From positions 1 to 56,474 of the forward strand of contig CAINUN010000011.1 of NCBI GenBank assembly GCA_903853805.1: DNA of 56,474 nucleotides. Reading direction: 5' to 3'. The position numbers and the translations under genes are program-made. Source of the DNA: an uncultured Bacteroidota bacterium (GTDB lineage Bacteria > Bacteroidota > Bacteroidia > Chitinophagales > Chitinophagaceae). This document shows, piece by piece, positions 1 through 9,919 of this stretch. Position 1 is the first letter of the stretch, and every line of letters begins with the position of its first letter. The notes beneath the pieces were generated by a model. It made no database searches and was not told the DNA's origin. It saw only the letters and a program-made list of their open reading frames with translations.

Positions 1-69
1 ATCTTTTTTGGGAGTACATGAAGCAAACCAAAGAATCAAAGTTGCAAAAGCAAGAAAGCGAAATCTCAT
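1..69 (-). CDS. 5' end of a lipoprotein gene (runs off the window)
   Basis: Read on the minus strand, an ATG at 69-67 opens a 23-codon frame that continues past the window edge. The visible peptide begins MRFRFLAFATLILWFASC, which is a lipoprotein signal peptide: positive n-region (Arg2, Arg4), hydrophobic core and a lipobox ending at Cys18, followed by polar TPKKD. The product would be a lipid-anchored envelope protein. It is divergent from atpD. Nothing can be said about its function because only the export signal is present. Confidence 0.6.
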   Translation of the reverse strand, partial: MRFRFLAFATLILWFASCTPKKD

Positions 70-226
70 AGCAGCAAAAAATTATAAGGGTGCAAACCTA
101 AAAAATATTCAGCTAGCGAATGATGAAGAAAAGTTAAGGTTTATAAATGCCTTTTGTAAAAGAGAATATCATTGAATAAAAAAGAAAACCATCACCCGAT
201 TATTCGTTATGTTTTCTGAACACCAA

Positions 227-257
227 TTTGGTTTTTGGGATTATAGCCTTACATTTG
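227..257 (+). promoter_or_regulatory. predicted Bacteroidota-type promoter of atpD-atpC
   Basis: TTTG at 227-230 and TACATTTG at 250-257 match the -33 (TTTG) and -7 (TAnnTTTG) elements known for Bacteroidota sigma-ABfr promoters, with a 19-bp spacer. The position gives a leader of about 60 nt before the atpD start at 324. The match is by eye; no transcript data. Confidence 0.5.
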
Positions 258-275
258 CGCCCGATTAGAGGGTAA

Positions 276-1829
<1,554 letters not shown>

Positions 1830-1832
1830 TCA

Positions 1833-2087
1833 ATGCAATTAGAAATATTATCGCCCGAAAAGAAAGTTTTTAGTGGAAACGTGTATGGCATTCAACTTCC
1901 TGGAATTGAAGGTTCTTTTGAAGTGCTTGAAAACCACGCACCCATTATTGCTACGCTTGGAAAAGGAAAATTGAAAGTGATTAAAGACAAAAATTCTTCT
2001 GAGTTGTATGACATCACCGGAGGATTTGTAGAAGTGCTGAACAATAATGCAAGTGTGCTTGTTGAAAGTGCTAAAATGATTGATTAA
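1833..2087 (+). CDS. atpC: F1Fo ATP synthase subunit epsilon (short form)
   Basis: Central-stalk subunit that couples F1 to rotation of the c-ring. At 84 aa it contains only the N-terminal beta-sandwich domain (MQLEILSPEKKVF at the start, then LPGIEGSFEVLENHAPIIATL, typical of the family). The C-terminal two-helix domain present in the roughly 140-aa E. coli subunit, which inhibits ATP hydrolysis, is absent. This short form is usual in Bacteroidota. It is in an operon with atpD and is followed by a strong terminator. Confidence 0.93.
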   Translation: MQLEILSPEKKVFSGNVYGIQLPGIEGSFEVLENHAPIIATLGKGKLKVIKDKNSSELYDITGGFVEVLNNNASVLVESAKMID

Positions 2088-2111
2088 TCTTCTTTCTTTA
2101 AAATAATAATG

Positions 2112-2140
2112 AAAAGCCTCGCAGATTGCGAGGCTTTTTT
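2112..2140 (+). terminator. rho-independent terminator after atpC
   Basis: A perfect 12-bp stem (arms 2112-2123 and 2127-2138, GC-rich core GCCTCGCA) with a 3-nt loop and a run of six T (2135-2140). It ends the atpD-atpC transcript 25 bp after the stop codon. Confidence 0.9.
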
Positions 2141-2215
2141 AATGGTTGTTTGATGATTCTCGTCATTTTTGAGTTTTGAATTGTTGTCATTTTTATTTTA
2201 GCAAAAATATTTTTT

Positions 2216-2941
2216 ATGGCTTCTAATTCTGAAACTGGGCATGCAATTAATCTTGCGAATGAGAAAACAATGTATGATTATTTGGTTCAGTTGGGTGTGG
2301 TGTATGCACCTTCGAATCCTCAGATAACTACTGCAAAAATTAATGCTAATTGGACGGCGGCTACGGCTGCGCATAAGATTGTGAATGATTCGTTGATAGA
2401 CTCGAAAAAGCCTATTAACGACCGAGAGATTTTATTTGACCCAATGGATAAATTGGTGACGAGGATGGTTAATAATTTTGGTGCGAGCGGCGCGAGTGAT
2501 GCTGCGGTGAAAGATGCGAAAGGGTTTGCGGATGATATTAGAGGTTTTAAGGTGAGGATAAAGAAGGACAAGGGCAATAACCCGCTGCCGGGACAGGTGA
2601 GTGTGAGCCAATTGAGCTTTGTGAATAGGCAGGATAATTTTAGTAAGTTGGTGAGTTTGCTAAAAAAGGATGGGCATTATAACCCAAGCGAACCGGACCT
2701 GAAGGTGTTGGTTTTGGAAGCTTATGCTGCGAACTTGAAGACGTTGAATGACAATATTGGAACTATTTTGGCGCCTTTGACGAGTGCGCGAGGAACGAGG
2801 GATCAGTTGATGTATGAGGGACCTAATAATTTATTGGAGTTGGCGAGGTTGGTAAAGAAATATTGTAAGGGTTTGCCGCCAGAGTATGCTGCAATTGTGA
2901 AGGTGATTAATGGTTTACGTTTCAAGAAAATTAAGCCTTAG
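2216..2941 (+). CDS. unknown 241-aa helical protein beside tandem array A
   Basis: I do not recognise a named domain. The product has no signal peptide or membrane segment and looks mostly alpha-helical and cytosolic. The C-terminal half (about residues 120-241) has the pattern VSVSQLSFVNRQDNF, then a stretch ending in a basic SGLRFKKIKP-like tail (here NGLRFKKIKP); I recall similar unnamed proteins recurring in several copies in Bacteroidota, but cannot confirm this here. The gene is alone between a terminator and an 11-12-unit 21-bp tandem array that begins only a few bases after its TAG stop, so the array would be its 3' UTR. Two other unknown proteins in this window (starting at 24084, and at 36805 on the minus strand) also sit next to such arrays. 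Confidence 0.7.
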   Translation: MASNSETGHAINLANEKTMYDYLVQLGVVYAPSNPQITTAKINANWTAATAAHKIVNDSLIDSKKPINDREILFDPMDKLVTRMVNNFGASGASDAAVKDAKGFADDIRGFKVRIKKDKGNNPLPGQVSVSQLSFVNRQDNFSKLVSLLKKDGHYNPSEPDLKVLVLEAYAANLKTLNDNIGTILAPLTSARGTRDQLMYEGPNNLLELARLVKKYCKGLPPEYAAIVKVINGLRFKKIKP

Positions 2942-2948
2942 TAAGTGG

Positions 2949-3192
2949 AAGTTGGGAAATCGATAGTGGCAGTAGGAAAATCGATAGTGGCAGTAGGAAA
3001 ATCGATAGTGGCAGTAGGAAAATCGATAGTGGCAGTAATGAAATCGATGGTGAAAGTTGGGAAATCGATGGTGGAAGTTGGAAAATTGATAGTGGCAATA
3101 AGGAAATCGATGGTGGAAGTTGGGAAATCGATAGTGGCAGTAAGAAAATCGATGTTGGCAGTTGAGAAATCGATTGGGGCAGTTGGGAATAA
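2949..3192. repeat. tandem array A, 21-bp period, 11-12 units
   Basis: The core AAATCGAT recurs at exact 21-bp steps: TCGAT (or TTGAT) starts at 2960, 2981, 3002, 3023, 3044, 3065, 3086, 3107, 3128, 3149 and 3170, with a degenerate last copy near 3191. The rest of each unit alternates between two types, AGTGGCAGTAGG and GGTGGAAGTTGG. Every unit contains the palindrome ATCGAT. Because 21 is a multiple of three, both strands stay open in some frames, but the 7-residue repeats they would encode are almost certainly not expressed. The array lies between the stop of the unknown gene at 2216-2941 and the hairpin at 3235-3263. Confidence 0.95.
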
Positions 3193-3234
3193 GTCAATCT
3201 ACCGAAAAGCAACTTTTAAATGTATAGGAATAAG

Positions 3235-3263
3235 AAAAGGCTGTCGAAATCCGACAGCCTTTT
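3235..3263. terminator. bidirectional terminator
   Basis: Arms 3235-3246 (AAAAGGCTGTCG) and 3252-3263 (CGACAGCCTTTT) form a perfect 12-bp stem with a 5-nt loop and A/T tracts on both sides. It can end the plus-strand transcript that contains array A and the minus-strand transcript of the gene at 3286-5484. Confidence 0.85.
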
Positions 3264-3285
3264 GAAAAAATAGTACTCTTCTGAT

Positions 3286-5484
3286 TTATTCTTTTACCCA
3301 CTTCATGGTTTCAAGAAAATCATTGCCTGATAGTTTGACGATGTAGACTCCTTGACTGAGGGATTGTGTGGGTAGTTTGATTTCGTTGATGCCTTTTGTG
3401 GCAAAGGTTGTTTGATTGAACACCATTTTTCCTGACACGTCGAAGGCTTCAATTTTCATTTCAAAAGCTTTTATGGAAGAAAAACTGAGTGCTGCTTCGT
3501 TGTGAGATGGATTGGGAACGATGGCTGCGTTTTGAATGGTTGCATTGAAGTCGTTGATGCCCATTGTATGAATTAAAACACTGGTGTCGAGCGCATTGAA
3601 ACTGGTGATATTGCCAAGTGCTTTGTCCACTAGTTTTATATTACTGAATGATAAAGCAAGGGTTTGACCGTTGGCATCGGCAGGAATATGAAAACTAACC
3701 CAAGCGATGGTTCCTTGTCCGCTTGTGTTTTGATGGTCGATTCGAGAAAGTGCCCAATCGATAGTGCCCGAAACAGCAGATTTATTGAAGTGAAGTGTGT
3801 TGGTGACATTGCCCAACCAACTACCTGTGTAGGAGATTTGAGGAGCTGTTGCAAGGGTAATTCCGCTTAATTGAATGCCGCCTGCGATGCCATAAATATT
3901 GCTCATTGGGTTGGTTGCATCGCCCAATTTCACAGGAATATTTACAGTGGTTCCGGCTATGAAAGGAATGCCTGAAATATCGAAATACAAATTGGGAACA
4001 TTGGTGGTTTTGGCGGCAGGCGAAGGCTTGAGGTGCCAATTGCCGAAGTTGGTATAAATAGGCGCAATGTCGAGGGTATCTACTACGCCATCTCCGTTGC
4101 AATCGGCATGTTTCATATTGATGCCATTTGCAAAAGTATCTACCCAATTATTGCAAAACTCGGCTTGCCAATTGGTAGTTGCACCTGGACGAAGCCAACC
4201 TGTGTGCCCATAAGCTACTCCAATGGCTAAAGGGTCATAGTTATTTACTGTCCAATCGCCATTAGCATCGCCCGCCCAAACGCTGTCGGCAACGCATTGA
4301 GTAGTGTTGACTTTTATAGCGTAAAAGGAAATGCCTTGAGTAGGGCATTGGTTGTTTCTTGCCTTAATACCAATGTAGAAATTAGGCAAAGTAGCAGGAT
4401 TGAAATTGGCAGGAGTAGTCCATGAAATATTGGTTGATGCAGTACCAATCCCATTATTATTGGTAACATTAAATGTAAATCCAGGAATGGACGGAGGCGT
4501 AACTGTAAGATAAACAGAGTCAGTAGCAATACTATCTACAAAACTCAAAGAAATGTTGTTGGTATTGCCGGGACAAGTAGTGTAATTTAATACAGAGTTG
4601 GGTGCCACAAGTGGATTGGAAACATGGGGGATATTTATTCTTATTACTTGAAAATCTCTAGAAGTATATCCCATTAAGACCCCATTTCTATAATCTTTTA
4701 CTCTAAATGCCAGTTGTTTATAACCTAAAGTCGGTGATATTAATTGCATAGTTTGGTTGGAGGGATTGAAACCAACATACCCATTGGGTCCTAAAGGTTG
4801 TGCAAAACTATATCCAGTATTGTAAGGAATTGGAGTCGGATTAGGGACACCAGTGCTTTGCCAATCTTGCGGCTGATACCATTCATATACTAAGCTGTCA
4901 TTTTCTAAATCGGATGATTGGATTGGAATAGTTGAAACAGAATTGTTAGTATCTCCCATTATAACAGCAGCAGGACCAAATATTTTAGCACTTGAATTGA
5001 TTTGTGTTGCATTATTGAGGTATGCTTCAACATATAAAAATGAAGCGCCAGGATTAGTAAGATTGGATATGCTTTGATTTCTAGCTCCAACAGAACAAGA
5101 AATTTTCCATTGACTTGGAGATAATGTAACAGTGTCGGAATAAACACTATAGTAATAACCTGGGTATCCTGAAGTGCTTGTGATTGAATCACAAGTAGTG
5201 TTTGAAAGACCGTTGTAATAACAACTATTCGTGTAGTAAATAGAATCTACCTTATGAATTGATCTCATGAAATTGCTACTATTCGTAGAAACAAATTGAA
5301 TAGACATATTTCCAAACAGGGTAGGATATCCGGGCGAGCATTGGTAATAAAAAGAATAATACACTCGATATACATTTCCCACTCCTGTATATTCATACCT
5401 TATTTCTGCGGATGCTGCATGCGAAGCTGACGCTTTAAATCCCAATAAAAGCAGCAAAAGTGCTAAGTAAAATTGTTTTCTCAT
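3286..5484 (-). CDS. secreted T9SS cargo protein with cohesin-like and dockerin-like segments
   Basis: A 732-aa exported protein. Residues 1-24 are a signal peptide (MRKQFYLALLLLLLGF, then A-S-rich). The first domain starts SAEIRYEYTGVGNVYRVYY, a module typical of large Bacteroidota surface proteins. At about 400-425 (GDANGDW) and 458-475 (DCNGDGVVDTLDI) are two calcium-loop motifs like the paired repeats of type I dockerins. Residues about 500-628 resemble a cohesin-like beta-sandwich. The last about 80 residues (from VPNPSHNEAALSF to WVKE) are a type A T9SS sorting domain, which is removed or lipid-linked on the cell surface. It stands alone, with its own downstream terminator. Its ligand or substrate is unknown; no catalytic domain is visible. 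Confidence 0.75.
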   Translation of the reverse strand: MRKQFYLALLLLLLGFKASASHAASAEIRYEYTGVGNVYRVYYSFYYQCSPGYPTLFGNMSIQFVSTNSSNFMRSIHKVDSIYYTNSCYYNGLSNTTCDSITSTSGYPGYYYSVYSDTVTLSPSQWKISCSVGARNQSISNLTNPGASFLYVEAYLNNATQINSSAKIFGPAAVIMGDTNNSVSTIPIQSSDLENDSLVYEWYQPQDWQSTGVPNPTPIPYNTGYSFAQPLGPNGYVGFNPSNQTMQLISPTLGYKQLAFRVKDYRNGVLMGYTSRDFQVIRINIPHVSNPLVAPNSVLNYTTCPGNTNNISLSFVDSIATDSVYLTVTPPSIPGFTFNVTNNNGIGTASTNISWTTPANFNPATLPNFYIGIKARNNQCPTQGISFYAIKVNTTQCVADSVWAGDANGDWTVNNYDPLAIGVAYGHTGWLRPGATTNWQAEFCNNWVDTFANGINMKHADCNGDGVVDTLDIAPIYTNFGNWHLKPSPAAKTTNVPNLYFDISGIPFIAGTTVNIPVKLGDATNPMSNIYGIAGGIQLSGITLATAPQISYTGSWLGNVTNTLHFNKSAVSGTIDWALSRIDHQNTSGQGTIAWVSFHIPADANGQTLALSFSNIKLVDKALGNITSFNALDTSVLIHTMGINDFNATIQNAAIVPNPSHNEAALSFSSIKAFEMKIEAFDVSGKMVFNQTTFATKGINEIKLPTQSLSQGVYIVKLSGNDFLETMKWVKE

Positions 5485-5556
5485 TGCCTAAGATTTTTGA
5501 TATAGACAGCTAATTTATTGAAAAGGAAGGGAAGGATGTGAAATAACTACCCCGCA

Positions 5557-5581
5557 CCTCGACAAGCTCAGGACGAAGGGG
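5557..5581. repeat. possible REP-like element in intergenic region
   Basis: The sequence CTCGACAAGCTCAGGACGAA between divergent genes resembles a short dispersed element (TTCGACAAGCTCAGG-type) seen in intergenic DNA of many bacteria. Only one copy occurs in this window, so repeat status cannot be shown from the sequence alone. Confidence 0.25.
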
Positions 5582-5627
5582 AATTGATGGAGCAATTGCG
5601 CTATTTATCTTTTACTTTTACCCCCGT

Positions 5628-6857
5628 TTGAATCTTCCATTTTTCATAGCGCGCCGCAATCTTATTCGTCAAAAAGGAACGTTTTCTTCCTTTATCATTC
5701 GGCTTGCCATTACTGCCACAAGTCTTAGTGTGGCGGTGATGATTGCTGCTACGGCGTTAATTATTGGTTTTAAATACGAAATACGCGAGAAGCTTTTTAG
5801 TTTTTGGGGACATGTGATGGTGACGCCTTATGTGGTGAACACGGCGAGCCTTATTGCACCCGACCCCATAAGTTATGATGCGGATTTGGTGAAAAAAATA
5901 GAGGGCATGCCCGAAGTGAAAAGTATGTCGGCTTGGGCTGCGCGACCGGGCATTCTTCAGTTCAACGGCAGCATGGAAGGCGTTCGCTTAAAGGGTGTGA
6001 ATAAGGATTTTCGTTTTTCGGAAAGGATTCAATTTAGTGGTGATAAAATTGATTATTCCGACACGGCTTATGCAAAGCAAATCATCGTTTCGCAAACCAC
6101 TGCCAACCGACTTGAAGTGAAAGCTGGCGAAAGCGTTCAGCTATATTTCCTTGAGCCTGGCAGTACTTCGCCAAGAATTAGAAAAGTGAAAGTGGTGGGC
6201 ATTTATCATACAGGCATGGAGGAGATTGACAAGGATTATGCGCTGTGTGACCTACGCTTATTACAACGCATCAATAATTGGCAACCCAACCAAATCAATG
6301 GTTATCAAATTGATTTAAAAAACGAAGCACTTGCCGACACGGTTGCTGCGCAAATATTTTACAACTACTTGCAACAACCGCTTACTGCCAATACCATGAA
6401 AGATATTTATGGCAACATCTTCGATTGGCTACAATTGCAAGACCTCAATGCCGAGTTGGTCATCATCATCATGGCAGTAGTTGCTATCATTAATCTTGCT
6501 GTGGCGTTGTTGATATTGATTGTGGAACAAGCACGTGTAGTGGGCTTGCTGAAAGCACTAGGCATGAACGAAACTGAGACCCGAAAAATATTTTTTTACT
6601 ACTCGGCCATCATTGCAGGCGCTGGCATTTTTGTGGGCAATGTGTTGGGTTTGGGCATATGCTTTTTACAAAAACAAACTGGGTTTCTCAAGCTCAACGA
6701 AACTACTTATTACATGAGCCAAGTGCCTGTGCGCATTAATTGGGGCTATGTTTTGTTGATTGATATTGCCACGCTCTTGGTGTGTGTGCTTTGCATGTGG
6801 ATACCTTCGTTGTATATTCGACGCATACAACCGGCAAAGGTTTTACAGTTTAAATAA
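5628..6857 (+). CDS. ABC transporter permease, FtsX/LolC-LolE-like
   Basis: A 409-aa inner-membrane permease of the MacB/LolE/FtsX superfamily. A first transmembrane helix (about residues 25-50, ATSLSVAVMIAATALIIGF) is followed by a large periplasmic MacB-PCD-like domain (about 60-260), then three helices (about 275-300, 325-350, 375-395), the FtsX-type arrangement. The C-terminus SLYIRRIQPAKVLQFK matches the family ending, where PAKVL-type residues follow the last helix. In Bacteroidota this family is usually annotated as lipoprotein-releasing; no ATPase gene is adjacent, so the partner is encoded elsewhere. The start is TTG: no ATG or GTG lies upstream in frame before a stop, and NLPFFIARR is the expected N-terminus. 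Confidence 0.85.
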   Translation: MNLPFFIARRNLIRQKGTFSSFIIRLAITATSLSVAVMIAATALIIGFKYEIREKLFSFWGHVMVTPYVVNTASLIAPDPISYDADLVKKIEGMPEVKSMSAWAARPGILQFNGSMEGVRLKGVNKDFRFSERIQFSGDKIDYSDTAYAKQIIVSQTTANRLEVKAGESVQLYFLEPGSTSPRIRKVKVVGIYHTGMEEIDKDYALCDLRLLQRINNWQPNQINGYQIDLKNEALADTVAAQIFYNYLQQPLTANTMKDIYGNIFDWLQLQDLNAELVIIIMAVVAIINLAVALLILIVEQARVVGLLKALGMNETETRKIFFYYSAIIAGAGIFVGNVLGLGICFLQKQTGFLKLNETTYYMSQVPVRINWGYVLLIDIATLLVCVLCMWIPSLYIRRIQPAKVLQFK

Positions 6858-6863
6858 GAAATA

Positions 6864-7805
6864 TTGTCGCAACAAGAAATATATCGAACACTGAGTAAGC
6901 AATTGGCATTGCCGGTGTTTTTTCGTCCTTGGTGGCTTGATATGATGAGCACCAATTGGGATGCAATTGTGATAAAAGAAAAAGAAGAAGTGGTGGCTGT
7001 GTGGCCTTATGCCTTCGAACAAAAAATGGGTTTTCAACTTTTGCGCAATCCATTACTTACACCTTATCTCGGTCCGCAATTTTTTCTTCCTCAAAAAGAA
7101 AAAGCCTTTGGCAGATGGAACCAAGAAGACAGAATCTATCAACAGTTTTGGCAGCAATTACCGCAATGGGATTTCTTTGAAGTGATGTGTTTGCCGGGCT
7201 ACAATAACTTTCTTCCTTTTCATCAAAAAGGATTTAATCACACCCAAAGAATTACCTATCACATAGATTTGACCGCAACTGAAGATGTAATGCTGCAAGG
7301 CATGAAAAGCAGTCAGCGCAATCACATAAAACAAGCTGCGCAAGATTTGAAAGTGATGGAAGGCACAGCATATCTTAAAGAGTTTTGCCTTCATCATCAA
7401 CAAACCTTTCAACGAAAAGACAAGCGCTACTTGTACTCTGAACCATTTCTTACAAAACTGATTCAAACAAGCATGGAGGAAAATTCAGGATTAATGCTCA
7501 CTGCACTTCATGATGATGGAAGTTTTGCAGCGAGTGTTTTTACGGTATACGACCATGATACTATGTACTTATTGCTTTCTTCTTTCAATGCTCAAAAACT
7601 ACACAATGGCGCTGTGTCACTACTTATTTTTGAAGCTATTAAAAAAGCAAAATCATTGGGTTTGAAAACCTTTGATTTTGAAGGCAGCATGGATGTAGGT
7701 ATTGAAGGATTTTTTCGCAGCTTTGGCGGACAAAGAGTTCCATACCTCTGTTGCACACAATACAACTCCAGGCTTTGGAAGTGGAAAAGAAGTTTATTGG
7801 GATAA
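6864..7805 (+). CDS. FemAB/GNAT-fold acyl- or aminoacyltransferase-like protein
   Basis: A 313-aa protein with the tandem-GNAT layout of the FemAB / BioF2-like family. The second half shows the typical pieces: MKSSQRNHIKQA, a basic helix about residue 150, then FAASVFTVYD, a beta strand leading to LLLSSFNA, and TFDFEGSMDVGIEGFFRSFGG near residues 270-290, where the last GNAT motif lies. Relatives transfer amino acids to peptidoglycan precursors or acyl groups to sugars; the substrate here is not known. It starts with TTG 6 bp after the permease stop, so it is probably co-transcribed. A hairpin terminator follows. Confidence 0.7.
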   Translation: MSQQEIYRTLSKQLALPVFFRPWWLDMMSTNWDAIVIKEKEEVVAVWPYAFEQKMGFQLLRNPLLTPYLGPQFFLPQKEKAFGRWNQEDRIYQQFWQQLPQWDFFEVMCLPGYNNFLPFHQKGFNHTQRITYHIDLTATEDVMLQGMKSSQRNHIKQAAQDLKVMEGTAYLKEFCLHHQQTFQRKDKRYLYSEPFLTKLIQTSMEENSGLMLTALHDDGSFAASVFTVYDHDTMYLLLSSFNAQKLHNGAVSLLIFEAIKKAKSLGLKTFDFEGSMDVGIEGFFRSFGGQRVPYLCCTQYNSRLWKWKRSLLG

Positions 7806-7843
7806 TGCATTAATTGAGTTAATCTTTTAGTAACAAAAAAATG

Positions 7844-7874
7844 AAGGCTGCCACAAAATGCGACAGCCTTTTTT
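7844..7874 (+). terminator. terminator after the FemAB-like gene
   Basis: AAGGCTG (7844-7850) pairs with CAGCCTT (7864-7870) and is followed by a run of T ending at 7874. The stem is the same CGACAGCC family as the one at 3235-3263. With AA-rich sequence on its left side it may also serve the minus-strand gene at 7899-8795. Confidence 0.75.
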
Positions 7875-7898
7875 GCTTATAGTTCCAACGCAAAATCT

Positions 7899-8795
7899 TT
7901 ATGCAAAACCTAACATTCGCTGTGCAACCACGGCAATGGGTTGACCTTCAATCGAGATTTTCTCAGCATTGAAGCGATAACTTTTTAAACAATTAATAAT
8001 GTCCGAAGCACTGATATATGCGGGGTGTACTTCCATAATAATGTTATCGGTCATTGGGATAAACGACTCCTTACACTGCTCATCTTCAAACAAAGTTTTT
8101 TCAGCACCTTCTACGTCTATCTTAAAGATATTTACGCGTGGCATGTGGTACTTCATCATAATTTGCTCTGTTGTAATTGTGTTTACCACATCTACAGAAC
8201 CATGTGTCAGTCCGCCCATTACGTGGAAGCCGTCGTGTGAGTAGTCAATCTGTTGCAACTCGAGTGAAGTAGCAACATTCCACAAAGCTTTTTGTTCGAT
8301 GCTCACCAAATGATCGAGATTATTGAGTTGAATGTTTTTGTAAAGAATTTCAGTATTCGAAGTTTCGGGCTCAACACAAACAATGCGTGCACTCGGAAAA
8401 TAAGAATTGAGCAAAATGGATGCACAACCAATATTAGCGCCAGCATCTATTATAGAGGCAACTTCTGTTGGATGATCAATAATGTTTTTCACTATACTGT
8501 AATAATCATCTGAAATAAAAAAACCATCAAATACAAGCAAATCACGAGTGTATTTCCTAACTAATATTTTGTGTTTCTTTTCTTTTCCAATTCCTGATAC
8601 TTTAATAAGCTCTTTCCCGTCAAGTTGAACCCTGTAACCTTTGTCGGCGGTTGACAGCGCAAAAACGAGCAAACGGTGCAGTTTTACACTTTTCTGCTGC
8701 AGTTTTGCAGAAGCGGTAAAGTGTGTTAAGACAATAAAAAACTCCTTTAATGTGCAAATACAATAAAGGTTAAAAACTCTCCTTAAATGTTTCAT
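7899..8795 (-). CDS. FkbM family SAM-dependent methyltransferase
   Basis: A 298-aa class I methyltransferase. The SAM-binding motif I is IIDAGANIGCASILL (about residues 135-150), followed by RIVCVEPETSN (motif II, acidic residue that binds the ribose) and VNIFKIDVEGAEKTLF, the FKIDVEGAE signature of the FkbM family. Members O-methylate sugars in polysaccharides, glycolipids or natural products. The N-terminal 80 residues are hydrophobic in places but lack a clear membrane helix. It is monocistronic, between two transcription units, and shows no link to a biosynthesis cluster, so its substrate cannot be inferred. Confidence 0.85.
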   Translation of the reverse strand: MKHLRRVFNLYCICTLKEFFIVLTHFTASAKLQQKSVKLHRLLVFALSTADKGYRVQLDGKELIKVSGIGKEKKHKILVRKYTRDLLVFDGFFISDDYYSIVKNIIDHPTEVASIIDAGANIGCASILLNSYFPSARIVCVEPETSNTEILYKNIQLNNLDHLVSIEQKALWNVATSLELQQIDYSHDGFHVMGGLTHGSVDVVNTITTEQIMMKYHMPRVNIFKIDVEGAEKTLFEDEQCKESFIPMTDNIIMEVHPAYISASDIINCLKSYRFNAEKISIEGQPIAVVAQRMLGFA

Positions 8796-8932
8796 AACTA
8801 TATTGATTGTTGATTTTTAAAACTGTTTATTAGGCGATGTGGCTGATAAAAATATCACCATGCAAAAACAAAACGTTAACAGATTTTAACGTTAACAAAC
8901 AGACAACAAGATTGAATTGGAGGGAATCTCAT

Positions 8933-9919
8933 TTATTTGTCAATGCTCTGTAAGAGCATTAAATCAGCAAATATTAATGCTGTTACAGCTTCAACCACTA
9001 CGGGCACTCGAAGAGCGATGCATAAATCGTGGCGACCTTTTACTTGCATGGGTTCCATGGCATCTGAAACTTTGTTCCAGGTGTTTTGCATTTGAGGGGT
9101 GCTGCTTGTAGGCTTTATTGCTACACGAAATACAAGTTCGTTGCCGTTAGTAATGCCGCCATTGATTCCACCTGAATGGTTTGTTGCTGTATGTCCCAAT
9201 GAATTTGTGATAGCATCATTATGCACACTACCTTTCATATCAGCAGCTTTAAAACCACTACCAAATTCAATTCCCTTGACAGCAGGAATTGAAAAAACTG
9301 CATGAGCAATCATAGATTCTACCGAATCGAAAAATGGATCTCCCCAGCCAATTGGCAAATTTGATACACGACATTCCACAATTCCTCCAATGCTATCTTG
9401 TTGTTCGATGGCTTTTGCTATTGCTGCCTCTATATTTTCATTGCCACCAGCATTAATAAGCTCTGCCTTAATAAAAATATTGTTTAATATTTTTTTTGCA
9501 ATAACACCAGCAGCAACTAAACAGAGTGTTAAACGACCACTACTATGTCCGCCACCACGATAATCATTAAATCCTTTGAATTTTTTATCTAACACAAAAT
9601 CTGCATGACCAGGCCGTGGAGTATTTCGAAGAGATTCGTAATCTACAGAACGCTTATCAGTATTTTTAAAAAGAATGGTGATTGGTGCGCCAGTAGTTTT
9701 ATCGTTGAAAACCCCAGAAATAATATCAGGCATATCTTCTTCTAATCGAGAAGTAGTACCCGCTGCCCCAGACTTTCGACGTTGAATGTCAATGAAAAAA
9801 TCTGCGATTGACAATGAAATACCTGAAGGACAACCATCAAGAATAAGCCCAACTATTGGTCCATGCGATTCACCGAAAATATGTATCCTGAAAATGCGTC
9901 CTAAAGAATTCATGTTCAC
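8933..9919 (-). CDS. aroC: chorismate synthase
   Basis: Converts 5-enolpyruvylshikimate 3-phosphate to chorismate using reduced FMN, the last shikimate step. The 328-aa protein is somewhat shorter than the usual 350-390. It shows the family signatures GESHGPIVGLILDGCPSG at residues 13-30, RRKSGAAGTTSR, and RPGHADFV followed by YRGGGHSSGR around 105-130. HTATNHSGGINGGITNG lies near residue 225. It overlaps aroA by 4 bp (ATGA), so translation is coupled in the order aroB-aroA-aroC. Confidence 0.96.
   Translation of the reverse strand: MNMNSLGRIFRIHIFGESHGPIVGLILDGCPSGISLSIADFFIDIQRRKSGAAGTTSRLEEDMPDIISGVFNDKTTGAPITILFKNTDKRSVDYESLRNTPRPGHADFVLDKKFKGFNDYRGGGHSSGRLTLCLVAAGVIAKKILNNIFIKAELINAGGNENIEAAIAKAIEQQDSIGGIVECRVSNLPIGWGDPFFDSVESMIAHAVFSIPAVKGIEFGSGFKAADMKGSVHNDAITNSLGHTATNHSGGINGGITNGNELVFRVAIKPTSSTPQMQNTWNKVSDAMEPMQVKGRHDLCIALRVPVVVEAVTALIFADLMLLQSIDK

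Noticed and set aside
2931-3265. Open frames on both strands through array A (7-residue repeats such as VGKSIVA)
   Set aside because: A 21-bp period keeps several frames open automatically. The frames start and stop at array edges and lack any signal of a real gene.
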